The notes: generated from the letters alone by a model not told the origin. A stretch of DNA of 16,437 bases from JAEUPI01 sp035764445 (GCA_035764445.1 DASTZF010000024.1:1-16437), one strand, 5' to 3'. Positions 1 through 7,507 are shown, counted from the first letter of the stretch. A program made the numbers and translations.

Positions 1-1061
1 GCACCGACTATCAGCTGGTGCGCACCGACCAGGGCGAAGGGCTGGTGTTCGAACTCGAGGAGAAGCCCTGGGGGCCCAACTACTTGCGCATCGGCATGGA
101 CTTGAACACCGACTTCTCCGGTCGCAGCGCATTCAATGTGAAGCTCAGCCACAACCGCCATTGGCTGACGCGCAGCGGCACCGAGTGGCGCAACCGGCTG
201 CAGATCGGCGAGGAGCCGCTAGCGCTGACCGAGCTCTATCAGCCGTTGAACTGGACCGCATCGCCGGCCAACGACTGGTTCGCGTCGGGCTACGCGGGCG
301 TGCACCGCCGGCCTTTCATCCGCTACGCCGATTCGGGCCTCGAGCTGGCGGAGTTCAGCCGCACGACGACGGTGTTCGGCATCGATCTCGGGCAGCCGTG
401 GGGCGAGTTCGGTGAATTCCGCTTCGGCCCTTCGCACACGGTGGTTCACACGTATCCCGTGCTGCTGGGCGCCGACTACACCGGCGCCACCGGCATCGCG
501 CGCGTGGTCGAGGACGGCCTGCGCGGCCGCGTGGTGATCGACCAACTCGACTACGCCAACTTCCCGCTCGCCGGCTACCGGCTCGAAGGCCAGGCCTGGG
601 CCGGCCGCCGCTCGGGTGATCTGACCGGCGCCTTTCGCCGCGTCGAAACGCAGGGCAGCTGGGTCGGCTCGTACGGTGTCCACACACTCAACGCCTATGC
701 GCGCATCAACGTCGCCGACCTCGGCCAGCTCGACAGCGTGCCCCGCTACACGCTGGGCGGATTCCACGAGCTGTCGGGCTACTACAAGGACCAGCTGGAG
801 GGCAACGTGGTGGCGCTGTTCCGGCTCGATTGGTACATGCGGCAGACGCAGACGCTGGCGCTGACCCGCGGCCTGTTCATCGGTGCCACCTTCGAGCTCG
901 GCAATGCGTGGCTGCGCCGCAGCGACATCCGCGGCACTGACCTGCGCAGCGGCATGAGCGTGTACCTGGGTGCGGACACCGGCGTCGGCCCGCTGTACTT
1001 CGGCCTCACCTACGCGCCGCGCGGCACCACCGGCCTGGCGCTGATCATCGGCCGACCGTGA
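1..1061 (+). CDS. Patatin-like phospholipase with C-terminal outer-membrane beta-barrel (3' part only)
   Basis: The frame is open from the left edge (first whole codon at position 3), so the start lies outside the window and 352 residues are visible. The visible part begins at the end of a POTRA-like segment (VRTDQGEGLVFELEEKPWGP, a pattern seen just before the barrel in this family). It then runs through alternating aromatic/polar beta-strands typical of a BamA/TamA-type surface-antigen barrel, including LGGFHELSGY around residue 245. Known members of this family (PlpD/RssA-like) carry a patatin lipase domain upstream, secreted through or anchored by their own barrel. The lipase Ser-Asp dyad would be off-window, so the patatin half is inferred from family resemblance only. 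A standalone Omp85-type protein is the alternative. The chain ends in ALIIGRP rather than the usual terminal aromatic residue. It converges on engB, with 65 bp between the stops. Confidence 0.75.
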   Translation, partial: TDYQLVRTDQGEGLVFELEEKPWGPNYLRIGMDLNTDFSGRSAFNVKLSHNRHWLTRSGTEWRNRLQIGEEPLALTELYQPLNWTASPANDWFASGYAGVHRRPFIRYADSGLELAEFSRTTTVFGIDLGQPWGEFGEFRFGPSHTVVHTYPVLLGADYTGATGIARVVEDGLRGRVVIDQLDYANFPLAGYRLEGQAWAGRRSGDLTGAFRRVETQGSWVGSYGVHTLNAYARINVADLGQLDSVPRYTLGGFHELSGYYKDQLEGNVVALFRLDWYMRQTQTLALTRGLFIGATFELGNAWLRRSDIRGTDLRSGMSVYLGADTGVGPLYFGLTYAPRGTTGLALIIGRP

Positions 1062-1126
1062 CCCGGCGCCGCTGAGACGACGCCCAGCCGATTCTGGTCC
1101 GGCGAAACCGAAGCGCCGCGCGTCAT

Positions 1127-1801
1127 CTAGGTGGGTGCGGCCCAGGAGCGCAGCGTCAGCGCCACGTCGTCGATGCCCTGGCCGGACAGCGCCGAGAACA
1201 ACGCCACACCGATGTCGGAATGCTCGGTCGCCAGTTCGCCCAGCACGCGCTGCGCGTCCGCCAGGCCACGCTGTGCGTCGCGACGGCTGATCTTGTCGGA
1301 TTTCGTCAGCAGCGCCAGCAGTTTGACGTCTCCGCTGGCCACCCGCGGCCAGACGTAGCCCAGCAACTGGCGGTCGAGCATCGTGAAGCCGTGGCGAGCG
1401 TCGATCAGCATCACGAGGCCAGCCAGGTTGTGGCGCTCGGCCAGGTAGTCGGCCACCACGGCCTGCCAGCGTTGTTTCGATGCGCGCTCGACGGCAGCGA
1501 AGCCGTAGCCGGGCAGGTCGACCCAGATCGCGTCGGGCGCATCGAGCGGACCGACGCTGAACAGATTGATGTGCTGCGTACGGCCTGGCGTCTTGGACGC
1601 GAATGCCAGCCGCTTGTGCTGGGCCAGCGCGTTGATCGCCGACGACTTGCCCGAATTGCTCCGTCCAACGAAGGCAATCTCGGGCAGGCGAGGTTCCGGC
1701 AGTTCGTGCAGACGGCTCGCCGTCACGAGGAAGCGCGCCGAGTGCGCCCATGCGCGCGCGGCGCTGGCCGCCGGTGGACCGCTGCGATCGGGCCGTGGCA
1801 T
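1127..1801 (-). CDS. engB: Ribosome biogenesis GTP-binding protein EngB (YihA/YsxC)
   Basis: This is a small TRAFAC-class GTPase needed for assembly of the large ribosomal subunit; the gene encodes 224 residues. All G motifs are in order: G1 GRSNSGKSS (46-54), G2 TPGRT (71-75), G3 DLPGYG (95-100), G4 TKSD (166-169) and G5 SALS (203-206). The G1 motif has Ser where Val or Ala is commoner. The ATG at 1801 is the most upstream start possible, because an in-frame TGA lies at 1805-1807. There is no Shine-Dalgarno sequence, and a TACAAT hexamer ends five bases before the ATG, so the message may be leaderless. The N-terminus before the ARFLVTA segment is about 20 residues longer than in relatives I recall, and rich in Ala/Arg/Pro. 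No internal ATG offers a better start. It is divergent from the cytochrome c4 gene, an arrangement familiar in betaproteobacteria. Confidence 0.95.
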   Translation of the reverse strand: MPRPDRSGPPAASAARAWAHSARFLVTASRLHELPEPRLPEIAFVGRSNSGKSSAINALAQHKRLAFASKTPGRTQHINLFSVGPLDAPDAIWVDLPGYGFAAVERASKQRWQAVVADYLAERHNLAGLVMLIDARHGFTMLDRQLLGYVWPRVASGDVKLLALLTKSDKISRRDAQRGLADAQRVLGELATEHSDIGVALFSALSGQGIDDVALTLRSWAAPT

Positions 1802-1858
1802 GGGTCATTGTAAAATTCGAGGGTTTGCTTGCTCCTGACAACGCCCAAGGTTGACCGC
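1802..1858. promoter_or_regulatory. Short divergent promoter region between engB and cytochrome c4 gene
   Basis: These 57 bp must drive both genes and are AT-rich against their surroundings. On the + strand TAAAAT (1811-1816) is a plausible -10 element, giving a leader of about 35 nt for the cytochrome. On the - strand TACAAT (1812-1807) is a plausible -10 element for engB, but it leaves only five bases to the ATG. The two hexamers overlap, so polymerase binding would be mutually exclusive. I see no convincing -35 element for either. AAGG at 1847-1850 is a weak ribosome binding site for the cytochrome start. Promoter calls here are inference from short motifs. Confidence 0.4.
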
Positions 1859-2476
1859 ATGAAGTCGCCCCTCGTCCTGATGCTGGCCGCCGCGCTGGCG
1901 CTGCCGGTCGCAGCCGCCGACGCGGTGGCGCCGGCCAAGCCCGACCTCGCCAAGGGACAGACGCTGTCCACACAGGTGTGCGGCGCGTGCCATACGGCCG
2001 ATGGTTCGCGCGGCAGTCCGGCCAATCCGATCATTGCCGGCCAGCACCCCGAGTACCTGGCCAAGCAACTCGGCGAATTCAAGTCCGGCAAGCGCACCAA
2101 CCCAGTGATGAAGGGTTTTGCCAGCACGCTGTCGGACAGCGACATGCGCGACGTCGCGGCGTTCTACGCGAGCAAGCAGGCCAAGCCGGGGTTCGCCAAG
2201 AACAAGGAACTCTACGCGCTCGGGCAAAAGATCTATCGCGGCGGCATCGCCGACAAGCAGGTGCCCGCGTGCGCCGGCTGCCACAACCCCACCGGTGCCG
2301 GTATCCCGGCGCAGTACCCGCGCATCGGCGGCCAGCACGCCGACTACACCGAGTTGCAGCTCAACGGCTTTCGCTCCGGTCAGCGAACCAACAGCCCGCA
2401 GATGGCAGCGATCGCGGCACGCCTGAGCGACCGCGAGATCAAGGCGGTGGCCGACTACGTCGCCGGCCTGCACTGA
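1859..2476 (+). CDS. Cytochrome c4, periplasmic diheme c-type cytochrome
   Basis: The protein has 205 residues with a Sec signal peptide (hydrophobic stretch 4-20, likely cleaved after AAA near residue 20). Two homologous c-type domains follow, with heme attachment motifs CGACH (41-45) and CAGCH (138-142). Likely distal Met ligands are M84 (NPVMKGF) and M182 (NSPQMAA), each followed by the LSD-type helix of class I cytochromes. Cytochromes c4 carry electrons in the periplasm, typically from the bc1 complex to terminal oxidases. The ATG at 1859 was preferred over an in-frame TTG ten codons upstream, because it places the basic residue and hydrophobic core correctly for a signal peptide and has AAGG eight bases before it. 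Heme attachment implies dependence on a cytochrome c maturation system not seen in this window. Confidence 0.93.
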   Translation: MKSPLVLMLAAALALPVAAADAVAPAKPDLAKGQTLSTQVCGACHTADGSRGSPANPIIAGQHPEYLAKQLGEFKSGKRTNPVMKGFASTLSDSDMRDVAAFYASKQAKPGFAKNKELYALGQKIYRGGIADKQVPACAGCHNPTGAGIPAQYPRIGGQHADYTELQLNGFRSGQRTNSPQMAAIAARLSDREIKAVADYVAGLH

Positions 2477-2486
2477 AGCCGCAGAC

Positions 2487-2500
2487 GCCCGCGGCCGGGC
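2487..2500 (+). terminator. Weak hairpin after cytochrome c4 gene
   Basis: The GCCCG and CGGGC arms (5 bp) enclose a four-base loop ten bases after the cytochrome stop. They are followed by CGATTTC rather than a true U-run. It could attenuate transcription but is a poor match to an intrinsic terminator. Confidence 0.2.
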
Positions 2501-2546
2501 CGATTTCATGACGTGCCGCCGGCGGGATGCCTGGGTATCGCAGCGC

Positions 2547-2578
2547 GGCGGCGCGCGCACTAGGCGGCGCGCGCACTA
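2547..2578 (+). repeat. Perfect 16-bp tandem direct repeat, two copies
   Basis: GGCGGCGCGCGCACTA occurs at 2547-2562 and again, with no spacer, at 2563-2578. The second copy ends within a TATATT hexamer (2577-2582), just ahead of the start of the downstream gene at 2590. The unit is not a multiple of three, which argues against it being translated from the upstream ATG at 2527. It may be a recent slippage duplication or a pair of binding sites. Confidence 0.9.
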
Positions 2579-2582
2579 TATT
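2577..2582 (+). promoter_or_regulatory. Possible -10 element for the 2590 gene (leaderless spacing)
   Basis: TATATT ends seven bases before the ATG at 2590, and no Shine-Dalgarno sequence lies between them. If used, transcription would start at or next to the ATG. No clear -35 is visible, because the upstream DNA is the GC-rich tandem repeat. Weak motif evidence only. Confidence 0.25.
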
Positions 2583-2589
2583 GCTCGAC

Positions 2590-2967
2590 ATGCCGTACGT
2601 CCGTCGTAACGCACAAGGCGAGGTGCTGAGCCTGCACCGGCACGCCGAGGCCGGCACGACGGAGTTTCTGGCCGAGGACCATGCCGACGTGCGCGCCTTC
2701 ATCGGCGGTGGCCCGTCCAGTGCGAGCTCCGAGAGGTTTGCGCGCCTCGATGCCGACTTCGTCCGGATGCTGGAAGACGTGATCGACACGCTGGTGGCCA
2801 AGAACCTGATCAACATCACCGACCTGCCACCCGAAGCGCAGGCCAAGCTGTTCTCGCGCAAGAGCTTCCACGAGTGCAGCACGCAGCACTCGCTGCGCCT
2901 GTACGGCGATACCGTGGGCTTCGGCAACGTCATCGACGACACCCAGTTCGGCGATACCCTCGGCTGA
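2590..2967 (+). CDS. Conserved hypothetical protein, 125 residues
   Basis: This is a small soluble protein without signal peptide or membrane segment. It opens MPYVRRNAQGEVLSLHR, then has an acidic segment, and a conserved-looking core FARLDADFVRMLEDVIDTL (50-68) followed by INITDLPPEAQAKL (74-87) with amphipathic helical character. I recall relatives in gamma- and betaproteobacteria starting MPYVxR with this core. Some carry the label 'tryptophan synthase subunit beta-like', but nothing here resembles TrpB and there is no PLP-lysine motif, so that name is not adopted. The ATG at 2590 was chosen over the one at 2527 because the latter would translate a 16-bp tandem repeat and adds a family-atypical N-terminus. 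Function is unknown. Confidence 0.75.
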   Translation: MPYVRRNAQGEVLSLHRHAEAGTTEFLAEDHADVRAFIGGGPSSASSERFARLDADFVRMLEDVIDTLVAKNLINITDLPPEAQAKLFSRKSFHECSTQHSLRLYGDTVGFGNVIDDTQFGDTLG

Positions 2968-2972
2968 AAGCC

Positions 2973-3012
2973 GCGTTGGCGTAAGGTCGGAGCGTCTGGG
3001 CCGACCCAACGC
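2973..3012 (+). repeat. Two-part inverted repeat upstream of msrP
   Basis: GCGTTG (2973-2978) and GGTCGG (2985-2990) pair with CCGACC (3001-3006) and CAACGC (3007-3012). This gives a 6+6 bp stem with a six-base bulge on the left arm and a ten-base loop. It lies between the stop at 2967 and the msrP start at 3032 and has no following U-run, so it is more likely an operator or an mRNA leader structure than a terminator. Confidence 0.6.
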
Positions 3013-3031
3013 AAGACCTGCACACCTCGCC

Positions 3032-4000
3032 ATGTTGTTGCTCAAGGACCGTGGCTTCGTCCACCCCGTTGCTTCCGAGATCACGCCACGGGCCGTGTTC
3101 GCCGCGCGCCGCCGCTGGCTGGTCGCAATCGGCGCGCTGGGCGCGCTGGGGCCGCGCCTCGCACGGGCCGGCGCCGCATCCAACGGCGCGCCGTTGCCCA
3201 GCGCGCGCAGCGCAGTGGCCGGCGCGATCACGATGGAGAAAGTGACACCGCTGGCCGATGCCATCAGCTACAACAACTACTACGAATTCGGCACCGACAA
3301 GAGCGATCCGGCGCAGCATGCGCACGCGCTGAAAACGCGTCCGTGGTCGGTGAGCATCGAGGGTGAGGTCAAGAAGCCGATCGCGCTGAGCATCGACGAT
3401 CTGCTCAAGCTGGCGCCGATGGAAGAGCGCATCTATCGCCTGCGTTGCGTCGAAGGCTGGTCGATGGTCATCCCGTGGGTCGGCTACTCGCTGTCGGAGC
3501 TGATCCGCCGCGTCGAGCCGACGGGCAACGCGAAGTACGTGCAGTTCGTGACGCTGGCCGATCGCGCGCAGATGCCGGGCCTGACATCGTCTGTGCTCGA
3601 CTGGCCCTACGTCGAGGGCCTGCGCATCGACGAGGCGATGCACCCCTTGACGCTGCTGACCTTCGGCATGTACGGGCAGCTGCTGCCCAACCAGAACGGC
3701 GCGCCGCTGCGGCTGGTGGTGCCATGGAAATACGGCTTCAAGAGCGGCAAGTCGCTGGTCAAGATCCGCTTCGTCGAGAAGCAGCCGGCGACCAGTTGGT
3801 CGCTTGCGGCGCCCGATGAGTACGGCTTCTATTCCAACGTCAATCCGAACGTCGATCACCCGCGCTGGAGCCAGGCCAGCGAACGCCGCCTCGGCGAGGG
3901 CGATCTGTTCGCCAAGAAGCGGCCGACGCTGATGTTCAACGGCTACGAACCGCAGGTGGGCTCGCTCTATGCGGGCATGGACCTGAAGAAGTTCTTCTGA
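3032..4000 (+). CDS. msrP: Periplasmic protein-methionine-sulfoxide reductase, molybdopterin catalytic subunit MsrP (YedY)
   Basis: MsrP reduces methionine sulfoxide in oxidised envelope proteins, using a molybdenum-molybdopterin cofactor and electrons from MsrQ. The protein has 322 residues, close to the E. coli enzyme. The N-terminus carries a twin-arginine signal (ARRRWL, 25-30, then a hydrophobic stretch and a likely cleavage after ARA near 46). The motif is off-consensus: Trp stands where Phe is usual, and no Lys follows. The fold opens with SYNNYYEFG (79-87). The molybdenum ligand is Cys139 in RLRCVEGWSM, and the cofactor-contact segment VVPWKYGFKSGKS (229-241) is intact. The SEITP segment at 15-19 is typical of the family and supports this start, although no strong Shine-Dalgarno is visible. 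msrQ follows after five bases, so the two are surely co-transcribed. Confidence 0.96.
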   Translation: MLLLKDRGFVHPVASEITPRAVFAARRRWLVAIGALGALGPRLARAGAASNGAPLPSARSAVAGAITMEKVTPLADAISYNNYYEFGTDKSDPAQHAHALKTRPWSVSIEGEVKKPIALSIDDLLKLAPMEERIYRLRCVEGWSMVIPWVGYSLSELIRRVEPTGNAKYVQFVTLADRAQMPGLTSSVLDWPYVEGLRIDEAMHPLTLLTFGMYGQLLPNQNGAPLRLVVPWKYGFKSGKSLVKIRFVEKQPATSWSLAAPDEYGFYSNVNPNVDHPRWSQASERRLGEGDLFAKKRPTLMFNGYEPQVGSLYAGMDLKKFF

Positions 4001-4005
4001 GCACC

Positions 4006-4659
4006 GTGTCGCGTACGCTCGCACAGTCCATCGTGCAGCATCGGGCGACCAAGCCCGTGCTGTTCGTCGCGGCGCTGATCCCGGTGACCCTGCTGACGAT
4101 CGGTGTGGTACAGCACACGCTCGGCCCCAATCCGGCCGAGACGCTGATCCGCTCGCTGGGCGATTGGACGCTGCGCTTCCTGTGCCTGACGCTCGCGGTG
4201 ACGCCACTGCGGCAGTGGACCGGTCTGACGGCGCTCGCCAGGTTGCGCCGCATGCTCGGTCTTTTCACGGTCTTCTATGCGGCACTGCACTTCTCGACGT
4301 ACGCGGTGTTCGACATGGGCCTGGTGTGGCCCGACATCGTGCGCGACATCGCCAAGCGACCGTTCATCCTGGTGGGCAGCGCGGCCTTCCTGCTACTGCT
4401 GCCACTGGCCGCCACGTCGTTCAACCGCGCGATCCGCTGGCTCGGGCCTGCGCGCTGGCAGCGGCTGCATCGCGCGGTGTACGCGGTTGGGCTGCTGGCC
4501 ATCCTGCACTTCTTCTGGATGCGCGCTGGCAAGCGCAACTTCGGCGAGGTGGCCGTCTACGGCGCGATCGTCGCGCTGCTGCTCGGCTGGCGGGTGGTCA
4601 GGGCGACACGCGGCGCGCGCTACTTCATGAAGCTCGGCAGCCACAGCGCCAAGGGCTGA
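4006..4659 (+). CDS. msrQ: Heme-binding membrane subunit MsrQ (YedZ)
   Basis: MsrQ is the inner-membrane partner that passes electrons from the quinone pool to MsrP. The protein has 217 residues with about six membrane spans of the ferric-reductase-like type. Likely heme-ligand histidines are H95 (AALHFSTY), H155 (QRLHRAVY) and H168 (ILHFFW). Their spacing matches what I recall for E. coli MsrQ (91/151/164). The start is GTG at 4006, five bases after the msrP stop, with no separate ribosome binding site, suggesting translational coupling. The last 40 bp overlap the convergent end of dctM. Confidence 0.95.
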   Translation: MSRTLAQSIVQHRATKPVLFVAALIPVTLLTIGVVQHTLGPNPAETLIRSLGDWTLRFLCLTLAVTPLRQWTGLTALARLRRMLGLFTVFYAALHFSTYAVFDMGLVWPDIVRDIAKRPFILVGSAAFLLLLPLAATSFNRAIRWLGPARWQRLHRAVYAVGLLAILHFFWMRAGKRNFGEVAVYGAIVALLLGWRVVRATRGARYFMKLGSHSAKG

Positions 4660-5912
4660 AACTCCAGCACCACCGCCAGGCCGATGCACAACGCGGCGCA
4701 GAAGATCCACACGCCGCGAAAGATCTGGCGCAGCGTCACGTCCTTCAGCAGCGAGTTCAGCACGAACAGGTTCATGCCCACCGGCGGCGAGATCAGCCCG
4801 ATCTGCACCACCAGCACGATCAGCACGCCGAACCACACCGGATCGAAGCCGAGCTGCACAACGATCGGGAAAAACACCGGGATCGTCAGCAGCACCATCG
4901 ACAGCTCTTCCATGATGGTGCCCAGCACGACATAGATCACCATCATGGCGCCGACCACCGCCAGCGGCGGCAGGCCCATGTGGGTGATCCAGTTCTTCAG
5001 GTCGCCCGGCATCGACGTGAAGTTGATGAAGCCCGAGAACATCATCGCGGCGATCAGGATCGTGAACAGCATCGCGGTGGTGCGCGCGCTTTCCACCAGC
5101 ACCTCGCGCAGCATGCGCCAGGTCAACGTGCGCCGCGCCAGCGCGAAGAAAAAGGCGCCCGACGCACCGATGCCGGCGCCCTCGGTGGCCGTGAAGACAC
5201 CGCCGTAGATGCCGCCCAGCACCACCACCACCAGCACCGCGACGCCCCAGATGTCGCGCAGCGCGGCCAGTCGCTCGCGCCACGAGCTGCGCTCGCCGGC
5301 GGGTCCCGCCCGCGGGTCGCGCGCGGTGACGATCGCCACCGCGCCCATCATCAGCGCGGCGCAAAACAGCCCCGGTAGCACGCCGGCGGCGAACAGTTTG
5401 CCGATGTGCGTTTCGGTGACGATGCCGTAGATCACCATGATCGTCGACGGCGGGATCATGATGCCCAGCGTGCCGCCGGCGGCGATCACGCCGGTCGACA
5501 GGTAGTCGGCGTAGCCGAGCTTCTTCATCGACGGATAGGCCACCTTGCTCATCGTCGCAGCGGTGGCGATCGACGAGCCGCAGATCGCGCCGAACCCGGC
5601 GCAGGCCAGGATCGTGGCGTGCGCGAGGCCGCCGCGCACGTGGCCGATCAGCGAGTACGCAAGACGAAACAGCTCGTGCGCCAGCCCGGCGCGCGCGACG
5701 AAGTTGCCCATCAGGATGAACAACGGCACCACGCTGAGCGTGTAGGCGAAGCCGGTCTCGTAGACGACCTGCCCGGCGGCCGCGGCAGTCGCGTCCCAGC
5801 CGCGCATCACGCCCAACCCGACGAAGCCGACCACGCCCATCGCGAAGGCCAGCGGCAGGCGCATCAGCGCCAGCACGAAAACGCCGCCGAATCCGAGCAG
5901 CGCCTCTGTCAC
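4620..5912 (-). CDS. dctM: TRAP transporter large permease, DctM family
   Basis: This is the ion-coupled transport subunit of a tripartite ATP-independent periplasmic transporter. It has 430 residues and about twelve hydrophobic segments. Family signatures include VVPLFILMGNF (61-71), the GAICGSSIATAATM reentrant motif near 110-123, GTLGIMIPPST near 147-157, and a second GxxxPPxG-type segment LISPPVGMNLFV near 374-385. The start is GTG at 5912, with GGAG eight bases upstream in the message. It is the third gene of dctP-dctQ-dctM, 28 bp after dctQ. The stop lies inside the end of msrQ on the other strand, so there is no room for a private terminator. The substrate cannot be read from this subunit. 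Confidence 0.95.
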   Translation of the reverse strand: MTEALLGFGGVFVLALMRLPLAFAMGVVGFVGLGVMRGWDATAAAAGQVVYETGFAYTLSVVPLFILMGNFVARAGLAHELFRLAYSLIGHVRGGLAHATILACAGFGAICGSSIATAATMSKVAYPSMKKLGYADYLSTGVIAAGGTLGIMIPPSTIMVIYGIVTETHIGKLFAAGVLPGLFCAALMMGAVAIVTARDPRAGPAGERSSWRERLAALRDIWGVAVLVVVVLGGIYGGVFTATEGAGIGASGAFFFALARRTLTWRMLREVLVESARTTAMLFTILIAAMMFSGFINFTSMPGDLKNWITHMGLPPLAVVGAMMVIYVVLGTIMEELSMVLLTIPVFFPIVVQLGFDPVWFGVLIVLVVQIGLISPPVGMNLFVLNSLLKDVTLRQIFRGVWIFCAALCIGLAVVLEFQPLALWLPSFMK

Positions 5913-5940
5913 GGCAGGCGCTCCGGCACACGTCGCGCAG

Positions 5941-6468
5941 TCACGTCACGCCCTCGGCGTCGACGCCGACATGGTGGTGCGCCACCGGCCTCAGCATCAG
6001 CATCACGTGCACGATCGCCGTCACTGCGCATAGCACGCTCATGCCGTAGACGAACGGGGCGATCGGCAGCTTCAGCTGCGCTGTCGTCTGGCCGTCGGTC
6101 GCGCGCTGGGCGGCCATCGTCCACATCACCCACGACAGACCGAGCAGCCCGATTGCGCAGGCGGCGTCGACGCACAGCCCTTGAACCCGGCGCACGCGCC
6201 GCGGCAGCCACGGGTCGAGCGAATCGAACACCACGTGCTCACCGGCCAGGCTGACCAGCGGCAGGCCGGCGAAGATGGTGACGACCATCAACAGCTCGGT
6301 CATCTCCAACGAGCCCGGCACCGACTGGCTGAGCGCCTTGCGGCCGCTGACGTCGATCAGCGTGAGGATCATGATGGCGAACAGCGCCACCGCAGCAAGG
6401 CTGCCACACAGCCACTCCAGGACGCGGCGCAGCCGTTGGCCGCGCGGCTGGGCGGATGGCGCCGTCAT
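5941..6468 (-). CDS. dctQ: TRAP transporter small permease, DctQ family
   Basis: The protein has 175 residues with four predicted membrane spans. The family core GSLEMTELLMVVTIFAGLP (52-70), followed by the LAGEHVVFD segment, matches DctQ proteins, which join the binding protein to the large permease. The ATG at 6468 was chosen: the frame is open further upstream, but that extension is Arg/Ser-rich and would overlap dctP by about 70 bp. The chosen start sits seven bases after the dctP stop. The tail is His-rich (PVAHHHVGVDAEG). It is the second gene of the TRAP operon. Confidence 0.92.
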   Translation of the reverse strand: MTAPSAQPRGQRLRRVLEWLCGSLAAVALFAIMILTLIDVSGRKALSQSVPGSLEMTELLMVVTIFAGLPLVSLAGEHVVFDSLDPWLPRRVRRVQGLCVDAACAIGLLGLSWVMWTMAAQRATDGQTTAQLKLPIAPFVYGMSVLCAVTAIVHVMLMLRPVAHHHVGVDAEGVT

Positions 6469-6475
6469 CGCGCGG

Positions 6476-7507
6476 TCACTGCTCGAGCTTCGAGATCTCG
6501 CTGCGGAAGTCGGCGAGCACCTTCTTGGCGTCCTTGAGCCCACGCCCCTCGGCGGCCTTGATCCAGTTGTCCTCCAGCGCGCTGGTCTTGCTCTTCACCG
6601 CGCTGACGAAGGCAGCGTCGGCCTTCGTGAACTGGACGCCGCTGGCTTGCATCAGCGCGAGACCGCGGCGGTCGGCCTTGTCCCACGCGCGGCCGGCCAT
6701 GCGCGCCAGGAATTCGCCCGACAGCTCGTCGATCGCCTTCTTCACGTCGGGTGGCAGCGAGTCGTACTTGGCCTGGTTCATCACGAACGCGAAGCTCGTG
6801 TTGTAGAGGCCGCCGGGGAACGTGGTGGCGTAGCGGATGATCTTCTCGATCTTGAAGCTCTCGGCCGACTCGGCGGGGAACAGCGTGCCGTCCATCACCC
6901 CGGTGGACAGCAACTCGTAGCTCTCGGGGGCGGGCTTGAGCGTGACGTTCATGCCCAGCGTCTTGGCGATCTCGTTGACCATGCCGCCCCCGACGCGGAA
7001 CTTCAGGCCCGACAGGTCCTCGACCTTGGTGATCGGCCGCTTGGTGTTGAACACGATGCCCGGGCCGTGGGTGAACACCGCCAGCACCTTGACGCCCTTG
7101 TGCTCATCGGCGATCGCCGGGTTCTTGTTGTAGATGCGCTGGAACGCCACCGACACCGACTCCGACGAGTTGCCGAGGAACGGGAACTCGGCCAATTGCG
7201 GCGTGATGAAGCGGCTCGGCGTGTAGCCGTGCACTGCGAACGAGATATCGGCCAGGCCGTTGCGCACCGCGTCGAACGTGCCCGGCGGTGCCGCCACCGC
7301 ACGCGGCAGCGCGTTGCACTTGATCTTGCCGGGCACCTTCTGCTCGAGCATCGCGCACCACTCGATCTGCGTGGTGGTCAGCGCGTGGGTCGGCGGCACC
7401 CACGACGACAGCGCGAGCGTGGTCTGAGCGGCCGCCGGTGTGAGCCCTGCGAGCGGCACGGCCAGGCACAGCAAAGCGCGTGCGGTGCGGGTGACGGTCA
7501 AGGGCAT
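6476..7507 (-). CDS. dctP: TRAP transporter periplasmic solute-binding protein, DctP family
   Basis: The protein has 343 residues with a Sec signal peptide (hydrophobic 11-21, cleavage likely after AAA at 27). It shows the DctP fold features: LPRAVAAPPGTFDAVRNGLAD near 67-87, FPFLGNSSESV near 108-118, and GLKFRVGGG (167-175), in which Arg171 corresponds to the conserved arginine that binds the carboxylate of the ligand. The later segment is YELLSTGVMDGTLFP (197-211). An organic acid ligand is therefore likely but its identity is not readable. The start is well supported: GAGGAG lies six bases before the ATG (7514-7519 on this strand's complement). It is the first gene of the operon, and the promoter must lie in the structured region to its right. 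Confidence 0.95.
   Translation of the reverse strand: MPLTVTRTARALLCLAVPLAGLTPAAAQTTLALSSWVPPTHALTTTQIEWCAMLEQKVPGKIKCNALPRAVAAPPGTFDAVRNGLADISFAVHGYTPSRFITPQLAEFPFLGNSSESVSVAFQRIYNKNPAIADEHKGVKVLAVFTHGPGIVFNTKRPITKVEDLSGLKFRVGGGMVNEIAKTLGMNVTLKPAPESYELLSTGVMDGTLFPAESAESFKIEKIIRYATTFPGGLYNTSFAFVMNQAKYDSLPPDVKKAIDELSGEFLARMAGRAWDKADRRGLALMQASGVQFTKADAAFVSAVKSKTSALEDNWIKAAEGRGLKDAKKVLADFRSEISKLEQ

Noticed and set aside
219..1973. Open frame of about 584 codons on the - strand across the barrel gene and engB
   Set aside because: It has no recognisable domain and overlaps two well-supported genes; a GC-bias artefact.
2590..2967. Calling the small protein a tryptophan synthase beta-like protein
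   Set aside because: At 125 residues, with no PLP-binding motif and no TrpB signature, the name is not supported by sequence.
2930..4207. Open frame of about 425 codons antisense to msrP
   Set aside because: No motif, and msrP on the other strand is certain.
4393..5931. Open frame of about 512 codons on the - strand overlapping dctM
   Set aside because: The Arg-rich translation lacks membrane segments, while dctM in the neighbouring frame has all family motifs.
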